Assembly: GCA_029238215.1 (NCBI GenBank)
Contig: JAQWGN010000018.1
Coordinates: 1-54,826, forward strand
DNA from: Flavobacteriaceae bacterium
GTDB lineage: Bacteria; Bacteroidota; Bacteroidia; Flavobacteriales; Flavobacteriaceae
Direction of reading: 5' to 3'
DNA: 54,826 nucleotides
Of the stretch, positions 18,967 to 28,782 are shown one piece after another. The notes beneath the pieces were generated by a model, which saw nothing but the letters and a program-made list of their open reading frames with translations, did not search any database and was not told the DNA's origin. Both the position numbers and the translations under genes were made by a program. Position 1 is the stretch's first letter; each line of letters opens with the position of its first letter.

Positions 18967-20529
18967 ATGCCAAACAAATTATTGCTAACTATTCTTTCAG
19001 GACTTCTTCTTGGTCTTTCTTGGCCCGTAAGTGGTTTTGCTCCATTACTTTTTGTTGGATTTGTTCCGATGTTATGCTTAATAAATAGTAGTAAAACCGA
19101 ACATTTTTGGCCGTTTTTCGTAAAGGTCTTTATTGGGTTTTTAACATGGAATGCCATTGCTACCTGGTGGCTTTGGAATGCTACTGTTTTTGGAATGTTC
19201 TTCGCAATGACAGTAAACAGCGTACTAATGGCGTTAATTATAATCCTTTGGAGGCGTGTAAATCGTACGTTAGGTGAAAAATCAGCTCTTATTTTTTTGC
19301 CTCTAGCGTGGATTAGCTTTGAGAAAATGCACTTAGGTTGGGATTTTTCATGGCCTTGGTTAAATCTTGGAAATGGCTTTGCTGCCTATCCAAATTGGAT
19401 ACAATGGTACGAATACACAGGGAGTTTTGGAGGGACGCTTTGGATTTGGGTAGTAAACATTATGGTTTACAAAGTATTCGTTCGATTTAACAAATCAAAA
19501 AGAATGGGCTTTGCTTGGATACAACCTGTTTTAGTGATTTTGATTCCAATACTGTTGTCTTTCTACATACGCTTGTCCTATGAAGCTGAAGATAATGCTC
19601 CTTTCAATGTTACAGTTGTTCAGCCTAATATTGACCCTTATAAAGATAAATATTCACTAACAAATCAAGAATTATACACTGACTTAATCGCGCTAATTAC
19701 TCCAGAGCTTTCAAAGAATCCACATCTTATCGTAACTCCAGAAACTTATTTCTCTGAGGGTGCTGGTACATTTCTCCCTACATTCGATCAAAACACACTT
19801 TACACTAAAATGTTGGGCTTTTCATCGAAAAACAATACCCAATTTTTAAATGGTATACAGTTTTACAACACTTATGGTGACATAAATAAAACCGAAACAG
19901 CCAACAAGATTAAAAATGGCGTTTGGGCTGATTTTTATAACAGTGCTTTTTTAACAGACACTACAGAACTTCGTGTTTATCATAAATCAAAGCTTGTTGT
20001 GGGTGTAGAAACCCTTCCATATAGAAATATTATTGAGCCATTACTAGGGAATGTTATGCTAGATTTTGGGGGAACATTATTTGTTCGAGCAACACAAAAA
20101 GAGCGGGCTGCATTTAAACTTTATAATGGAGATCGTGTTGGACCAATAATATGCTATGAATCAGTATATGGAGAATTTGTAAACGAGTATGTCCGTAAAG
20201 GCGCAACAGTATTGGCTATAATGACAAATGATGCCTGGTGGGGTAATACGCCAGGGCATAAACAACACCTTGCATATGCTAGCCTACGCGCAATAGAAAC
20301 ACGCAGACCCATTGTACGATCAGCCAATACAGGAATTTCTGGGTTTATTAATCCGTTAGGTGAAATCAAGGGGACCCTTCCATATAACAGCAAGGGAGTA
20401 CTTACAGCAACTGTAATTCCACAAACAAAACAAACACTCTATGTACGGTTTGGTGATTATATTTTCCGCATCGGTGCTTTTCTTTCAGCATTTATCTTGA
20501 TTTTTACATTTGCACGTAAGAAAAACTGA
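18967..20529 (+). CDS. lnt: Apolipoprotein N-acyltransferase
   Basis: An inner membrane enzyme that adds the third acyl chain to lipoproteins. The 520-aa protein has about six N-terminal membrane helices (~5-215) and a periplasmic nitrilase-like domain (~225-490). The catalytic triad is visible: Glu in TPETYFSEG, Lys in YHKSKLVVGVE and Cys in GPIICYESVYGE. A last helix is at the C-terminus. The ATG at 18967 (MPNKLLL) is preferred to an in-frame TTG at 18952, which falls within the promoter region. It serves the many lipoproteins of this organism. Confidence 0.95.
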   Translation: MPNKLLLTILSGLLLGLSWPVSGFAPLLFVGFVPMLCLINSSKTEHFWPFFVKVFIGFLTWNAIATWWLWNATVFGMFFAMTVNSVLMALIIILWRRVNRTLGEKSALIFLPLAWISFEKMHLGWDFSWPWLNLGNGFAAYPNWIQWYEYTGSFGGTLWIWVVNIMVYKVFVRFNKSKRMGFAWIQPVLVILIPILLSFYIRLSYEAEDNAPFNVTVVQPNIDPYKDKYSLTNQELYTDLIALITPELSKNPHLIVTPETYFSEGAGTFLPTFDQNTLYTKMLGFSSKNNTQFLNGIQFYNTYGDINKTETANKIKNGVWADFYNSAFLTDTTELRVYHKSKLVVGVETLPYRNIIEPLLGNVMLDFGGTLFVRATQKERAAFKLYNGDRVGPIICYESVYGEFVNEYVRKGATVLAIMTNDAWWGNTPGHKQHLAYASLRAIETRRPIVRSANTGISGFINPLGEIKGTLPYNSKGVLTATVIPQTKQTLYVRFGDYIFRIGAFLSAFILIFTFARKKN

Positions 20530-20619
20530 AAGCTTTTGAAAATGAGCGATTTAGCAAAGAAAAAGTTTTATCATGCCATTCAAGTTATGTATTTTTGATT
20601 CGCGTTAAATCAAACTGCT

Positions 20620-21165
20620 ATGAAGATTTACACCAAAACAGGTGATAAGGGCCAAACCTCCCTAATTGGAGGGGATCGAGTTTCTAAGAGTGACTTGCGC
20701 ATAGAATCCTATGGCACTATAGATGAATTAAACTCTTGGCTAGGACTGCTGGTAGAGTACTTACCAAAAGACCGAAAAGAAGAAGTACAACAAATTCAGC
20801 AGTTGTTGTTTGCAGTTGGTGCTATGCTTGCAAGCAAATCAGCAGAGCATAAACGCCCTTTTGCTATAATTCAACAGGAAGATGTTTTAGCATTAGAAAA
20901 ACATATAGACTATTACGAAGATTTGTTACCCAGCATGACACATTTCATCTTGCCTGGCGGTTCTAAGGCGTCTGCACAGACGCATATTGCACGTTGCGTA
21001 TGTCGCCGAGCAGAGCGAATCATTGTTCAACTTAGTAGGCTTGAGCACGTTGATTTATTATTGCTTGCCTTTATCAACAGGTTATCAGACTATTTATTTT
21101 GTCTCGCCAGAGCCTTTTCATACTGGGAAAAAGCAGAAGAAATTAAATGGATTCCAAATAAATAA
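20620..21165 (+). CDS. Cob(I)alamin adenosyltransferase, PduO type
   Basis: This enzyme transfers the adenosyl group from ATP to reduced corrinoid to make adenosylcobalamin. The 181-aa four-helix-bundle protein starts with the ATP-binding MKIYTKTGDKGQTSL and contains SYGTIDELNS, FILPGGS and a C-terminal CRRAERIIVQL and FINRLSDYLFCLAR. All conserved ATP and cobalamin contact regions appear present. No cobalamin riboswitch or other B12 gene is adjacent, so it probably serves a scavenged cofactor. Confidence 0.95.
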   Translation: MKIYTKTGDKGQTSLIGGDRVSKSDLRIESYGTIDELNSWLGLLVEYLPKDRKEEVQQIQQLLFAVGAMLASKSAEHKRPFAIIQQEDVLALEKHIDYYEDLLPSMTHFILPGGSKASAQTHIARCVCRRAERIIVQLSRLEHVDLLLLAFINRLSDYLFCLARAFSYWEKAEEIKWIPNK

Positions 21166-21172
21166 TATTTTC

Positions 21173-21202
21173 TTGGAAAATTGAGATAAAAATTTATTTT
21201 TG
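21173..21202 (+). promoter_or_regulatory. Promoter of the DUF2795 gene
   Basis: TTG at 21173-21175, a 19-nt spacer and TATTTTTG at 21195-21202 match the Bacteroidota consensus well. The box is 23 nt upstream of the ATG at 21226. Confidence 0.7.
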
Positions 21203-21225
21203 CAGCTCATTAAAACAACAACTTT

Positions 21226-21447
21226 ATGTACTGGACTTTAGAACTTGCATCGTATCTGAGTGACGCGCCTTGGCCAGCGAATAAAGACGAGCTGATTGAC
21301 TACGGAATTCGAACAGGAGCTCCACTAGAAGTGGTAGAGAACTTACAATCAATTGAGGATGAAGGAGAAATCTATGAAACCATTCAGGAGATTTGGCCCG
21401 ACTACCCCACTGATGAAGATTATCTGTGGAACGAAGACGAATACTAG
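21226..21447 (+). CDS. DUF2795 domain-containing small acidic protein
   Basis: A 73-aa protein rich in Asp, Glu and Tyr with YLSDAPWPANKDELIDYGIRTG (key core: ANKDELIDYA-type) and LQSIEDEGEIYETIQEIWPDYPT. It matches the short DUF2795 family of Bacteroidota, whose members are small, acidic and of unknown function. It is preceded by its own strong promoter. secA follows 60 bp later with a separate -7 box at 21481-21488, so the two can be transcribed independently. Confidence 0.85.
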   Translation: MYWTLELASYLSDAPWPANKDELIDYGIRTGAPLEVVENLQSIEDEGEIYETIQEIWPDYPTDEDYLWNEDEY

Positions 21448-21507
21448 TATTCATATTATCCACTCATCCGTTTTTTTCCTTACTTTTGAACTCCTAGATT
21501 CTTCCCT

Positions 21508-24500
21508 ATGAGTGTATTAAGTGGTATTCTAAAAACATTTGTTGGCGATAAAGCCAAAAAGGACCTTAAAGGGATATATCCTTTGGTTGATAAGATTCAT
21601 CAAGCTTCTACAACTTTAAACACTCTCACACACGATCAATTACGAGAGAAGACAGCAGCTTTTAAGGCCGAAATAGCAACTATTAGAGCGCCCTTTTATG
21701 AAGAAATAACTGCGCATAAAACTGCTATTGATTCCTTAAGCGATATTGATGAAAAAGAAGATCGCTATACAGAAATTGATCGGATTACGCAGTTAGCACA
21801 CGACGCTGTTTCATCTTACTTAGATGATATTTTACCTGATGCTTTTGCTGTGGTAAAAGAAACAGCACGTAGATTTAAAGAAAATGAGCAACTAGAAGTT
21901 ACTGCAAATGCTTTTGATAAATCAATTTCAGTAAAGAAAGGGAATGTTAAAATTAAAGGCGATAACGCCTATTGGGCAAATGCTTGGGATGCTGCAGGTA
22001 AATCAGTAACCTGGGACATGGTGCATTATGATGTACAGCTTATCGGAGGAATCGTGTTACACCAAGGCAAAATTGCCGAAATGCATACAGGGGAAGGGAA
22101 AACTCTCGTAGCCACATTGCCCGTTTATTTAAATGCCCTATCAGGAAATGGAGTTCACTTAGTAACGGTTAACGATTACTTAGCGAAGCGCGATAGTGCT
22201 TGGATGGCTCCGATTTTTGAATTCCATGGTATGTCTGTTGATTGCATCGACTATCACAAGCCTAACTCTGAAGCGCGTAGAAATGCCTATAAAGCTGATA
22301 TAACTTATGGAACAAACAATGAGTTTGGCTTTGATTACTTGCGCGACAACATGGCGCATGCAATGGATGATTTGGTGCAGCTTCCCCATCACTTTGCTAT
22401 TGTAGATGAGGTAGATTCTGTTCTTGTAGATGATGCTCGAACTCCACTTATTATTTCTGGACCTGTTCCAGATGGTGACCGGCATGAATTCCAAGCCCTA
22501 AAACCGAAGGTTGCTGCGCTAGTTTCTCAACAACGTCAACACCTAACAGCAGTATTGGCAGAGGCAAAAAAAATGATTAGTGCAGGTGACACCAAAGAAG
22601 GAGGTCTACTCCTATTGCGTGTCTTCAGAGGACTTCCAAAAAACAAAGCACTCATAAAATTTTTAAGTCAAGAAGGGGTGCGTCAGTTATTACAAAAAAC
22701 GGAAGCGCATTACATGCAAGATAACAACAAAGAAATGCCAAAAGTAGATGCAGATTTGATGTTTGTTATTGACGAAAAAAACAATCAAATTGAACTCACA
22801 GACAAGGGAGTAGAATACTTATCCAAAGACGGTGATGATGCCGATTTCTTTGTGTTGCCTGATTTAAGTGGTGCTATTTCAGCAATTGAAAAAAAGGGGA
22901 ATAACCCTGAAAAAGAAGCTGAAGAAAAAGAGCAGTTATTTAAAGAATATAGCATAAAAAGCGAACGCATTCATAGCATGAACCAATTGCTAAAAGCATT
23001 TACGCTATTCGAAAAAGATGTTGCTTATGTAGTTATGGACAATCAGGTAAAGATTGTTGATGAACAAACAGGGCGTATAATGGACGGCCGCCGTTATTCT
23101 GATGGATTACACCAGGCAATTGAGGCTAAGGAAAATGTAAAAATTGAAGCCGCTACTCAAACCTTTGCTACAATTACGTTGCAAAACTACTTCCGAATGT
23201 ACCGTAAACTAGCGGGGATGACAGGTACAGCAATAACAGAAGCTGGTGAGTTTTGGGAAATTTACAAATTAGATGTTATAGAAATCCCTACCAACAGACC
23301 TATTGCGCGTAAGGACGAAGACGATCTTATCTATAAAACAAAAAGAGAGAAATACAACGCAGTAATCGATCATGTTACTGAGCTCTCACAAGCAGGGCGA
23401 CCTGTACTTATTGGTACGACCTCCGTAGAAATATCCGAGTTACTCAGTCGCATGCTTGCAATACGAAAGGTGCATCACAATGTTCTTAATGCAAAATTGC
23501 ATAAAAAAGAGGCAGATGTTGTGGCAGAAGCAGGAAACCCTGGCATTGTGACTATTGCTACCAACATGGCAGGTCGTGGAACAGATATCAAAATTAGTGA
23601 TGCGGTAAAAGAAGCTGGTGGACTGGCCATAATTGGAACAGAGCGCCATGACTCCAGACGAGTTGACCGTCAATTACGTGGTCGCGCTGGACGACAAGGT
23701 GACCCAGGAAGCTCTCAGTTTTACGTATCGTTAGAAGATAATTTAATGCGTTTGTTTGGATCAGAGCGAATTTCTAAAATGATGGACCGCATGGGCCATA
23801 AAGAAGGAGAAGTGATTCAAGCTGGGATGATGACACGTTCTATTGAACGTGCTCAAAAGAAAGTAGAAGAAAATAACTTTGGTATTCGTAAGCGTCTTCT
23901 TGAGTATGATGATGTAATGAATGCACAGCGAGAAGTGATTTATAAGAGGCGGTACAATGCGTTAAATGGAGAACGTCTACAAGTAGATATTGCAAACATG
24001 TTATATGAAACATGTAGCGAAATATGTGCGTCTAATTTGGCGAACAAAGATTACAAACAGTTTGAGTTTGAAATTATTCGATTATTTTCACTGACTAGTC
24101 CCGTTAGTCAAGAACTTTTTGAACAACAAAACGAAACAGAACTCACCGAAACAGTATATCAAGCCGCCATTGCACACTATCAAAAAAAGATGGAAGAGAA
24201 TGCTGCGCGTGTATTCCCAGTTGTTAAGGATGTGCATCAGAACCCGAGCAACACGTTTAAACGTATCGTAGTTCCCTTTACAGATGGTGTAAAAACACTT
24301 AATGTGGTTAGTGATTTAGACAAAGCCTTTGAGAGTGAAGGGAAAAATCTTATTCGTGATTTTGAAAAAAATATAAGCTTAGCCATAATTGATGAGTCTT
24401 GGAAAGATCATTTACGTAAAATGGATGAACTTAAGCAGTCGGTTCAACTTGCTGTACATGAACAAAAAGACCCCTTATTGATTTATAAATTTGAGTCGTT

Positions 24501-24870
24501 TGAATTATTCCGTGCTTTTATAGATCAAGTAAATAGAAATATTATCTCTTTCTTATTTAAAGGGGAACTGCCTACGCAAGACCCTAAAAATATCCGAGAA
24601 GCGAGAAGCATTCGTAGAAAAGATCGTGTAAGCACTTCCAAAGAAGAAGTACTAAATCAAGACCAACAAGCCATGCGCCAAGCGGCACAACAATCTGGAA
24701 GAAGCGCTGTTGAAAAAGCTGAGACGGTTGTTAGAGAACGTCCAAAAATTGGGCGAAACGAACGTGTGACAATTCAACATGTGGTTAGTAGCGAGAAAAA
24801 AACAGTTAAATTTAAGCAAGCAGAGCCCCTATTAGACAAAGGAGAATGGATGCTTATTGAGGAACAGTAA
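21508..24870 (+). CDS. secA: Preprotein translocase ATPase SecA
   Basis: SecA is the motor that drives unfolded proteins through SecYEG. At 1120 aa it is longer than E. coli SecA (901), as usual in Bacteroidota. Extra segments include about residues 330-420 of NBD1/PPXD and an N-terminal insertion (~60-110). Walker A is MHTGEGKTL, Walker B IVDEVDSVLVDDARTPLIISG region, and NBD2 has ATNMAGRGTDIK and RQLRGRAGRQGD. The C-terminus ends in the Bacteroidota type GRNERVTIQHV and GEWMLIEE, without the SecB-binding zinc finger CxCxSGxxxxxC(H/C). A -7 box TACTTTTG (21481-21488) precedes the ATG. Confidence 0.97.
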   Translation: MSVLSGILKTFVGDKAKKDLKGIYPLVDKIHQASTTLNTLTHDQLREKTAAFKAEIATIRAPFYEEITAHKTAIDSLSDIDEKEDRYTEIDRITQLAHDAVSSYLDDILPDAFAVVKETARRFKENEQLEVTANAFDKSISVKKGNVKIKGDNAYWANAWDAAGKSVTWDMVHYDVQLIGGIVLHQGKIAEMHTGEGKTLVATLPVYLNALSGNGVHLVTVNDYLAKRDSAWMAPIFEFHGMSVDCIDYHKPNSEARRNAYKADITYGTNNEFGFDYLRDNMAHAMDDLVQLPHHFAIVDEVDSVLVDDARTPLIISGPVPDGDRHEFQALKPKVAALVSQQRQHLTAVLAEAKKMISAGDTKEGGLLLLRVFRGLPKNKALIKFLSQEGVRQLLQKTEAHYMQDNNKEMPKVDADLMFVIDEKNNQIELTDKGVEYLSKDGDDADFFVLPDLSGAISAIEKKGNNPEKEAEEKEQLFKEYSIKSERIHSMNQLLKAFTLFEKDVAYVVMDNQVKIVDEQTGRIMDGRRYSDGLHQAIEAKENVKIEAATQTFATITLQNYFRMYRKLAGMTGTAITEAGEFWEIYKLDVIEIPTNRPIARKDEDDLIYKTKREKYNAVIDHVTELSQAGRPVLIGTTSVEISELLSRMLAIRKVHHNVLNAKLHKKEADVVAEAGNPGIVTIATNMAGRGTDIKISDAVKEAGGLAIIGTERHDSRRVDRQLRGRAGRQGDPGSSQFYVSLEDNLMRLFGSERISKMMDRMGHKEGEVIQAGMMTRSIERAQKKVEENNFGIRKRLLEYDDVMNAQREVIYKRRYNALNGERLQVDIANMLYETCSEICASNLANKDYKQFEFEIIRLFSLTSPVSQELFEQQNETELTETVYQAAIAHYQKKMEENAARVFPVVKDVHQNPSNTFKRIVVPFTDGVKTLNVVSDLDKAFESEGKNLIRDFEKNISLAIIDESWKDHLRKMDELKQSVQLAVHEQKDPLLIYKFESFELFRAFIDQVNRNIISFLFKGELPTQDPKNIREARSIRRKDRVSTSKEEVLNQDQQAMRQAAQQSGRSAVEKAETVVRERPKIGRNERVTIQHVVSSEKKTVKFKQAEPLLDKGEWMLIEEQ

Positions 24871-24871
24871 C

Positions 24872-25978
24872 ATGGTTGTCGTTGTTGCACCCAGCTACCC
24901 CTACAGAGGAGGTATAGCAGACACTACGGATGCTTTTGTTGAAACACTCTTAAAACAGAATCAAAAGGTTGTTGTTGTTTCTTTTTCAGTCCTCTACCCT
25001 AAATTACTTTTTCCTGGCAAAACACAGTTTTCAGAAGAACATAAGACACTATCTTACAAGTCTGTTCGACTTATAAACACCCTAAACCCATACAGCTGGT
25101 GGAAAACAGCAAAATACATCAACCTCCTTAACCCTAATACTGTTGTATTTCGATATTGGTCTCCTTGGCTAGCACTTTCATATGGCACTATAGCACGGCT
25201 GTTAAAAAGTAAAAAAATTGCATGGATTGACAATGCACTGCCCCATGAACGAAAATTAGGGGATAAAATCTTATTAAAATTCTTTCTTGATAAAATCAAC
25301 GTAATTGCGTCGATGTCAGAAAAGGTTTCATCTACACTGAAAGTATACACCAAAAAACCTATAAAAACACTTTTCCATCCAATAAATAATAGGCTACCTG
25401 ATCCCATAGATAAAGCAACGGCTGTTACAACTCTAGGATTGGACAGCAAAATAAAACACCTTTTATTCTTTGGTATTATTCGGCCCTACAAGGGACTAGA
25501 CATCCTTATAAAAAGCCTCCCTACTCTATTGAAGAAAAGGCCTAATACTCAAGTTTTAGTTGTTGGTGAGCCCTATGAATCCATGAAACATTATCGTGCA
25601 CTAGCTGTATCATTAAACGTTTCTGATTATATACTTTTTCACGATAGCTTTGTCCCAAATACTGAAATTCCTTTGTGGTTCTCTGCTTGTGATTGGGTTA
25701 TTCAGCCCTATAAATCCGCTACGCAAAGTGGTATTACTCCTATGGCAATTCATTACTCAAAACCAACGATAGTAACTGATGTCGGAGGCTTAGCAGAAGG
25801 AATCACAGCAGAAACTGGTTTAGTTTCAAAGGCAGACCCAGAAAGCTTTGGAAAAACACTTATAAAAGCACTTGAAAAATCTGAAGCTTTTCAAAATCCA
25901 AAAGCCTTTTCAAAACTTAAGAAAGAAAAAAGTTGGCATGCATTTTGTCAAGAATTTATAAGTGATTTTTTAAGCTAA
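24872..25978 (+). CDS. Glycosyltransferase, GT4-type
   Basis: A GT-B fold glycosyltransferase of about 368 aa. The N-terminal domain contains APSYPYRGGIAD (donor-side glycine loop), and the C-terminal domain has LLFFGIIRPYKGLDIL and the nucleotide-sugar region SATQSGITPMAIHYSKPTIVT in short pieces. The E-x7-E element is modified (Ser/Thr in place of the first Glu). Donor and acceptor are unknown; surface polysaccharide or glycolipid synthesis is likely. The ATG at 24872 begins 1 nt after the secA stop, so translation is probably coupled to secA. An alternative TTG at 24857 overlaps secA and is not preferred. Confidence 0.85.
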   Translation: MVVVVAPSYPYRGGIADTTDAFVETLLKQNQKVVVVSFSVLYPKLLFPGKTQFSEEHKTLSYKSVRLINTLNPYSWWKTAKYINLLNPNTVVFRYWSPWLALSYGTIARLLKSKKIAWIDNALPHERKLGDKILLKFFLDKINVIASMSEKVSSTLKVYTKKPIKTLFHPINNRLPDPIDKATAVTTLGLDSKIKHLLFFGIIRPYKGLDILIKSLPTLLKKRPNTQVLVVGEPYESMKHYRALAVSLNVSDYILFHDSFVPNTEIPLWFSACDWVIQPYKSATQSGITPMAIHYSKPTIVTDVGGLAEGITAETGLVSKADPESFGKTLIKALEKSEAFQNPKAFSKLKKEKSWHAFCQEFISDFLS

Positions 25979-25982
25979 AGCT

Positions 25983-26642
25983 ATGCAACTATTTATTTCA
26001 ATTATTTTGAGTAGTACCATCTTGGCATGTACAATTGCAGCGCCAAAAGCAACAGACAACACACTTCCCGCTAGTTCACAATCATATAGTGTGGCACAAC
26101 ACTTAGAGGTAGCTTATTTTGCCTCAGGTTGTTTTTGGTGTGTTGAGGCCGTTTTTGAACAAGTAGACGGTGTTGAGGAAGTCATTTCAGGCTATGCAGG
26201 AGGAGAAACTGTAAACCCCACCTATAATCAAGTAATAACAGGAAGAACGGGGCATGCCGAAACCACAAAAGTAATTTATGACCCAAAAAAAATAGCCTTT
26301 GAAACTTTGGTTACAGTCTTCTTTGGATCTCATGACCCTACTACACTAAACCGACAAGGTCCAGACAAAGGCACCCATTATCGTTCCATCGCTTTTTATC
26401 AAAATGATATTGAAAAATCAATTATTAGCAAGCACATTGAAAAGCTAACAAAAGCTGAACGGTATATAAACCCCATAGTCACTGAAATAAAGGCATTTGA
26501 TGTGTTTTATCAAGCTGAGGATTACCATCAAGATTACGAAAAAAACAATCCCAATAACCCCTACATAAAGGCCGTTTCTAAACCAAGAGTAAGTTCATTT
26601 TTACAAGCCTATCCTGAGCTTCTTAAAAAGGATTTGGAATAA
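25983..26642 (+). CDS. msrA: Exported peptide-methionine (S)-S-oxide reductase
   Basis: This enzyme reduces methionine-S-sulfoxide in proteins. The catalytic motif ASGCFWCVEAVF places the nucleophile at Cys50, with Cys53 beside it. Other MsrA blocks are VISGYAGGE, TGRTGHAETT, FFGSHDPTT and YHQDYEKNNP. Residues 1-20 form a signal sequence with a possible lipobox (ILAC, Cys16), so it probably acts in the periplasm. There is no MsrB domain. The gene starts 4 nt after the glycosyltransferase and overlaps the convergent PAP2 gene by 20 bp. Confidence 0.94.
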   Translation: MQLFISIILSSTILACTIAAPKATDNTLPASSQSYSVAQHLEVAYFASGCFWCVEAVFEQVDGVEEVISGYAGGETVNPTYNQVITGRTGHAETTKVIYDPKKIAFETLVTVFFGSHDPTTLNRQGPDKGTHYRSIAFYQNDIEKSIISKHIEKLTKAERYINPIVTEIKAFDVFYQAEDYHQDYEKNNPNNPYIKAVSKPRVSSFLQAYPELLKKDLE

Positions 26643-27183
26643 TCTTTTTATAAAGTTTAGCAAAGCCCCATCCACCGAACATTCCAAACAAAGTGCCGCT
26701 TATCGTATCAAGAGGATAGTGTACTCCTATATAAATTCTACTGTATGCAACAACAGAAGCTACTACAAACAGAAGATACATTGATCGGAAGCGTGCTGCG
26801 AAAATTGTAACAAAAAATGTTGCCATAGCAAAGGAATTTGATGCATGGCCAGAAAAGTATCCGTATTTACCCCCACAGCTTGGTTTTACCCTACGCATGA
26901 TATCCATAAGTTCTGGTTCATGGCATGGGCGCAAACGCTGAAAGCTACTTTTGAATAGGTTTGTTACTTGATCTGTAAATATAATGAGTAATGCAATTGT
27001 AAGCATCAGCCAAAGGGTGTTTTTCCACCCCAGCCAATTGGAAGAAAAAAGAGTTAAAACTAGGTATAAAGCAATGGTGTATTCCTTTTCTGTTATTTGC
27101 ATCCACAACGCATCAAAAGATTGGCAACCTAGTCCGTTAAGCCACAAAAAAAGTTCTTGATCCCAAAGTAAAAGTGTTTCCAT
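26623..27183 (-). CDS. PAP2 family phosphatase, membrane-bound
   Basis: A 186-aa integral membrane lipid phosphatase with about five helices. The three-part PAP2 signature is present: KSSFQRLRP (KX6RP), YFSGHASNSF (SGH) and SRIYIGVHYPLD (SRX5HX3D). Candidate substrates are phosphatidate, undecaprenyl pyrophosphate or phosphatidylglycerophosphate; the sequence does not decide. It is last in the operon, overlapping the 77-aa gene by 1 bp. Confidence 0.9.
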   Translation of the reverse strand: METLLLWDQELFLWLNGLGCQSFDALWMQITEKEYTIALYLVLTLFSSNWLGWKNTLWLMLTIALLIIFTDQVTNLFKSSFQRLRPCHEPELMDIMRRVKPSCGGKYGYFSGHASNSFAMATFFVTIFAARFRSMYLLFVVASVVAYSRIYIGVHYPLDTISGTLFGMFGGWGFAKLYKKIIPNPF

Positions 27184-27416
27184 TAGTCTTTATAACGATT
27201 AATCTCATTATCATAAAAAGCTGTTGCACGCTCAATCCATAAAGCAACTTCTTCAGTAGCACTTTCTTTGTCTTCTTCTGACAAAGTTTCCCACCATTCT
27301 AGGTTGTCGTCCGCTAAATTAAGTACAAAGCGTGGAAAGCGTGTGTGAACAACAAAAACGGCATCGGGAAAGTCTGCATTATCAGCAAGTAAAAATTCTG
27401 GAAGTGTTTCAGTCAT
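27183..27416 (-). CDS. Conserved small acidic protein, function unknown
   Basis: A 77-aa, acidic, soluble protein with no signal or membrane segment. It contains FPDAVFVVHTRFPRFVLNL followed by a Trp-rich acidic helix (EWWETL) and a final helix (VALWIERATAFYDNEI). I do not recognise a domain. It is real because it overlaps MATE upstream by 8 bp and PAP2 downstream by 1 bp in frame-changing junctions typical of coupled genes. Its short length and position suggest a cytosolic accessory factor, but nothing shows its role. Confidence 0.8.
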   Translation of the reverse strand: MTETLPEFLLADNADFPDAVFVVHTRFPRFVLNLADDNLEWWETLSEEDKESATEEVALWIERATAFYDNEINRYKD

Positions 27417-28773
27417 GGATATGAATCATTTTATTGGTTAAATAGCGAAAGCGAAGATACAATAACAAGGATGAAACAACGAGTCCAAAACACAAGCCTA
27501 TCCAAACACCTTGCGCACCCATCGCTCTTGTCAAGCTCAAATAAAGCATCACAGGGACGCCTGTAAGTCCATAGGCTAAGAATGTTATCCATGTAGGAAT
27601 ACGCACGTCTTGCAAGCCTCGTAAGCTTCCTAAAGCAACAACTTGAGCACCATCAAATATTTGAAAAAAAGCAGCAATAAAGAGCAGCGATGCAGCCAAT
27701 TTGGCTACTGTAAAGGTGTCAAGTCCTGTAGCTGGATCTAGGTATAACCAAGGTAAAAAATCATTAAAAAGAATAAAGAATCCAGCAAAAAGAATGTCTA
27801 ACAAAAAGGTTAATAGAAAAATTGAAAGCGCAATTCGCTTAAGCTCTCGAAACGCACCCAAGCCTTTTTGATTGCCCACACGTATTGTAGCGGCAACGCT
27901 TAAGCCCATAGCCACCATAAAGGTCATGGAAGAGAGGTTGAGCGCAATTTGATTGGCTGCCTGTGCATCTTTACTTAAGAATCCACATACCCAAACAGCA
28001 AACGTAAAAAAACTAACTTCAAAAAACACTTGCAGTGAAGAAGGAAGTCCCAATTGAATTAATCGCTTTCTTTCTTTGAGGTGTGAAGAGAATAAAACCA
28101 GTTTTTGAATATAAAAAGATGTTCTTGGGTCTTTGTACAATAAATAAATCAAAAATACCAACATAGTAATTCGAGAAAGCAGCGTTCCTATGGCGGCACC
28201 AGTGACACCCCATTTGGGAAATACCCAAACTCCAAAAATTAAAAAATAATTGACCAATACATTAATAACATTTGCTAAAAGTGTCGCATACATGCTGTAA
28301 CGTGTTAAGGACATTCCATCAGAAAATTGCTTAAATGCTTGAAAAATAACTAAGGGAATAAGTGAAAATGCCACCCAATTTAAATATGGAAAAGCAAGTT
28401 CTACTACGGAAGCTTCTTGTCCCATTTGAAATAAAAGAGGCTTAGCGATATACACCGCCAAAAAAAGAACCACGCCTAAAATGATACACAAACGAAGACC
28501 TTCACGCAATACATACTGTATTGATGTGGTGTCGTTTGATGCGTCTGAAGAAGCTACTAATGGGGTGATTGCGGTGGAAAAACCAATTCCAAAAGCCATG
28601 GCAATAAAAACAAAACTGTTTCCTAAGGAAATAGCTGCAAGCTCGGTAGTACCAAGTTGACCTACCATAATATTATCTACAAACTGAACTAAGGTGTGCC
28701 CTACCATTCCCAGCATAACAGGCCAAGCCAAGCGAATGTTTGTTTTAAATTCTTTTGTATATCCTTGAAACAT
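27409..28773 (-). CDS. MATE family efflux transporter
   Basis: A 454-aa protein with twelve predicted helices in two homologous halves, of the MATE (MOP superfamily) type. The N-half motif WPVMLGMVGHTLVQFVDNIMVG carries the family pattern for the first helix (key Gln/Asp near 28-31), and SLGNSFVF and GATTP-like AITPLVAS follow. It exports cationic drugs or metabolites using H+ or Na+. It lies 9 bp after the M28 peptidase gene. The substrate is not predictable. Confidence 0.93.
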   Translation of the reverse strand: MFQGYTKEFKTNIRLAWPVMLGMVGHTLVQFVDNIMVGQLGTTELAAISLGNSFVFIAMAFGIGFSTAITPLVASSDASNDTTSIQYVLREGLRLCIILGVVLFLAVYIAKPLLFQMGQEASVVELAFPYLNWVAFSLIPLVIFQAFKQFSDGMSLTRYSMYATLLANVINVLVNYFLIFGVWVFPKWGVTGAAIGTLLSRITMLVFLIYLLYKDPRTSFYIQKLVLFSSHLKERKRLIQLGLPSSLQVFFEVSFFTFAVWVCGFLSKDAQAANQIALNLSSMTFMVAMGLSVAATIRVGNQKGLGAFRELKRIALSIFLLTFLLDILFAGFFILFNDFLPWLYLDPATGLDTFTVAKLAASLLFIAAFFQIFDGAQVVALGSLRGLQDVRIPTWITFLAYGLTGVPVMLYLSLTRAMGAQGVWIGLCFGLVVSSLLLYLRFRYLTNKMIHIHD

Positions 28774-28782
28774 AGATTAATT

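Noticed and set aside
20530-20619. Cobalamin riboswitch before the adenosyltransferase gene
   Set aside because: Only 90 bp are available and no B12-box was recognised.
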